Shown here: positions 4,743 to 5,017 of the stretch, piece after piece
Layout of the letters: the number at the start of each line of letters is the position of its first letter
Position numbering within the stretch: position 1 is the first letter of the stretch
Program-made: the position numbers and the translations under genes
The notes under the pieces: generated by a model
Database searches by the model: none
Seen by the model: only the letters and a program-made list of their open reading frames with translations
What the model was told of the DNA's origin: nothing
From: Deltaproteobacteria bacterium
GTDB lineage: Bacteria > Desulfobacterota > Desulfomonilia > UBA1062
Direction: 5' to 3'
Length of the DNA: 5,017 nt
Assembly (NCBI GenBank): GCA_023230665.1
Contig: JALNWY010000201.1
Span: 1 to 5,017, forward strand

Positions 4743-5017
4743 CTAGCTCTTGTCTCCCTTGACCTCTTCGAACTCTGCGTCCACAACGTCTTCGTCCGGC
4801 CTCTTCTCTCCGCCAGGCCCGCCTTGGGCACCGGCCTGAGAGCCGCCGGGGGCGCCCGCAGCCGCGGAGTAGATCACCTCGGCGAGCTTGTGGGACGCGC
4901 TCGTCAGGGCCTCGATCTTCCGGTTGATCAGATCGACGTCATCACCCTTCATGGCATCCTTGAGGTCGGACAGGGCGTTCTCGATGCTTGCCCGCGTCTG
5001 GGCGTCGACCTTGTCGC
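4743..5017 (-). CDS. dnaK: Chaperone protein DnaK (Hsp70), C-terminal fragment (truncated by window edge)
   Basis: The last 90 codons plus the TAG stop of a minus-strand gene entering from the right edge. The visible peptide starts DKVDAQTRASIENALSDLKD and continues through the lid-helix segment LINRKIEALTSASHKLAEVIYSAAA. It then has a Gly/Ala/Gln-rich disordered linker (GAPGGSQAGAQGGPGG) and ends in the acidic tail PDEDVVDAEFEEVKGDKS. The DVVDAEFEEV tail is the conserved DnaK C-terminal motif, seen as DVVDAEFEEVKD-like in many proteobacteria. The ATPase and substrate-binding domains are outside the window. DnaK is the ATP-dependent partner of DnaJ, encoded on the opposite strand about 480 bases away. 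Any heat-shock promoter, CIRCE element or grpE/hrcA neighbours would lie beyond the window. Confidence 0.95.
   Translation of the reverse strand, partial: DKVDAQTRASIENALSDLKDAMKGDDVDLINRKIEALTSASHKLAEVIYSAAAGAPGGSQAGAQGGPGGEKRPDEDVVDAEFEEVKGDKS

Noticed and set aside
4498..4746. Plus-strand open frame opposite the zinc-ribbon gene
   Set aside because: It overlaps the antisense of the FmdB-type gene and the hairpin region, and has no recognisable domain or ribosome binding site.

Overview
The window looks like an ordinary chromosomal core-metabolism segment from a GC-rich, Gram-negative-like bacterium. The rpoZ, dnaJ and FBPase sequences and the overall codon use suggest the Desulfobacterota (former Deltaproteobacteria) or a close relative. 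This placement rests on recognising protein families, not on a search. There are no signs of mobile elements, CRISPR arrays, rRNA or tRNA.

Layout. On the left, on the minus strand, is the 5' end of trpE (anthranilate synthase component I, cut by the window edge). In front of it lies a complete tryptophan-operon attenuation region: a sigma70-type promoter (343-372), a 17-codon leader peptide with three consecutive Trp codons (223-276), and a strong GC-rich hairpin with a U-tract (154-197) ending just before the trpE ribosome binding site. Divergent from it, on the plus strand, are fbp (class I fructose-1,6-bisphosphatase, 529-1545) and a long divergent class II fructose-bisphosphate aldolase (1602-2876). 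These are two successive gluconeogenic enzymes in a probable operon. Next come rpoZ (RNA polymerase omega, 2964-3158) and dnaJ (3155-4258), which overlap by ATGA and are probably translationally coupled. Converging on dnaJ from the right, on the minus strand, are a small FmdB-type zinc-ribbon gene (4297-4641) and the C-terminal end of dnaK (4743-5017, cut by the window edge). A long imperfect inverted repeat separates these two.

How the parts relate. Aldolase condenses triose phosphates to fructose-1,6-bisphosphate and FBPase dephosphorylates it, so fbp-fba commits carbon to hexose synthesis. DnaJ and DnaK are co-chaperone partners, but here they lie on opposite strands in separate transcription units, dnaJ being tied to rpoZ instead. 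The most notable non-obvious element is the trp leader/attenuator, because its peptide is too short for normal gene calling and is hidden at the end of a long spurious reading frame antisense to fbp. I did not find a credible wholly new biological system in this window.
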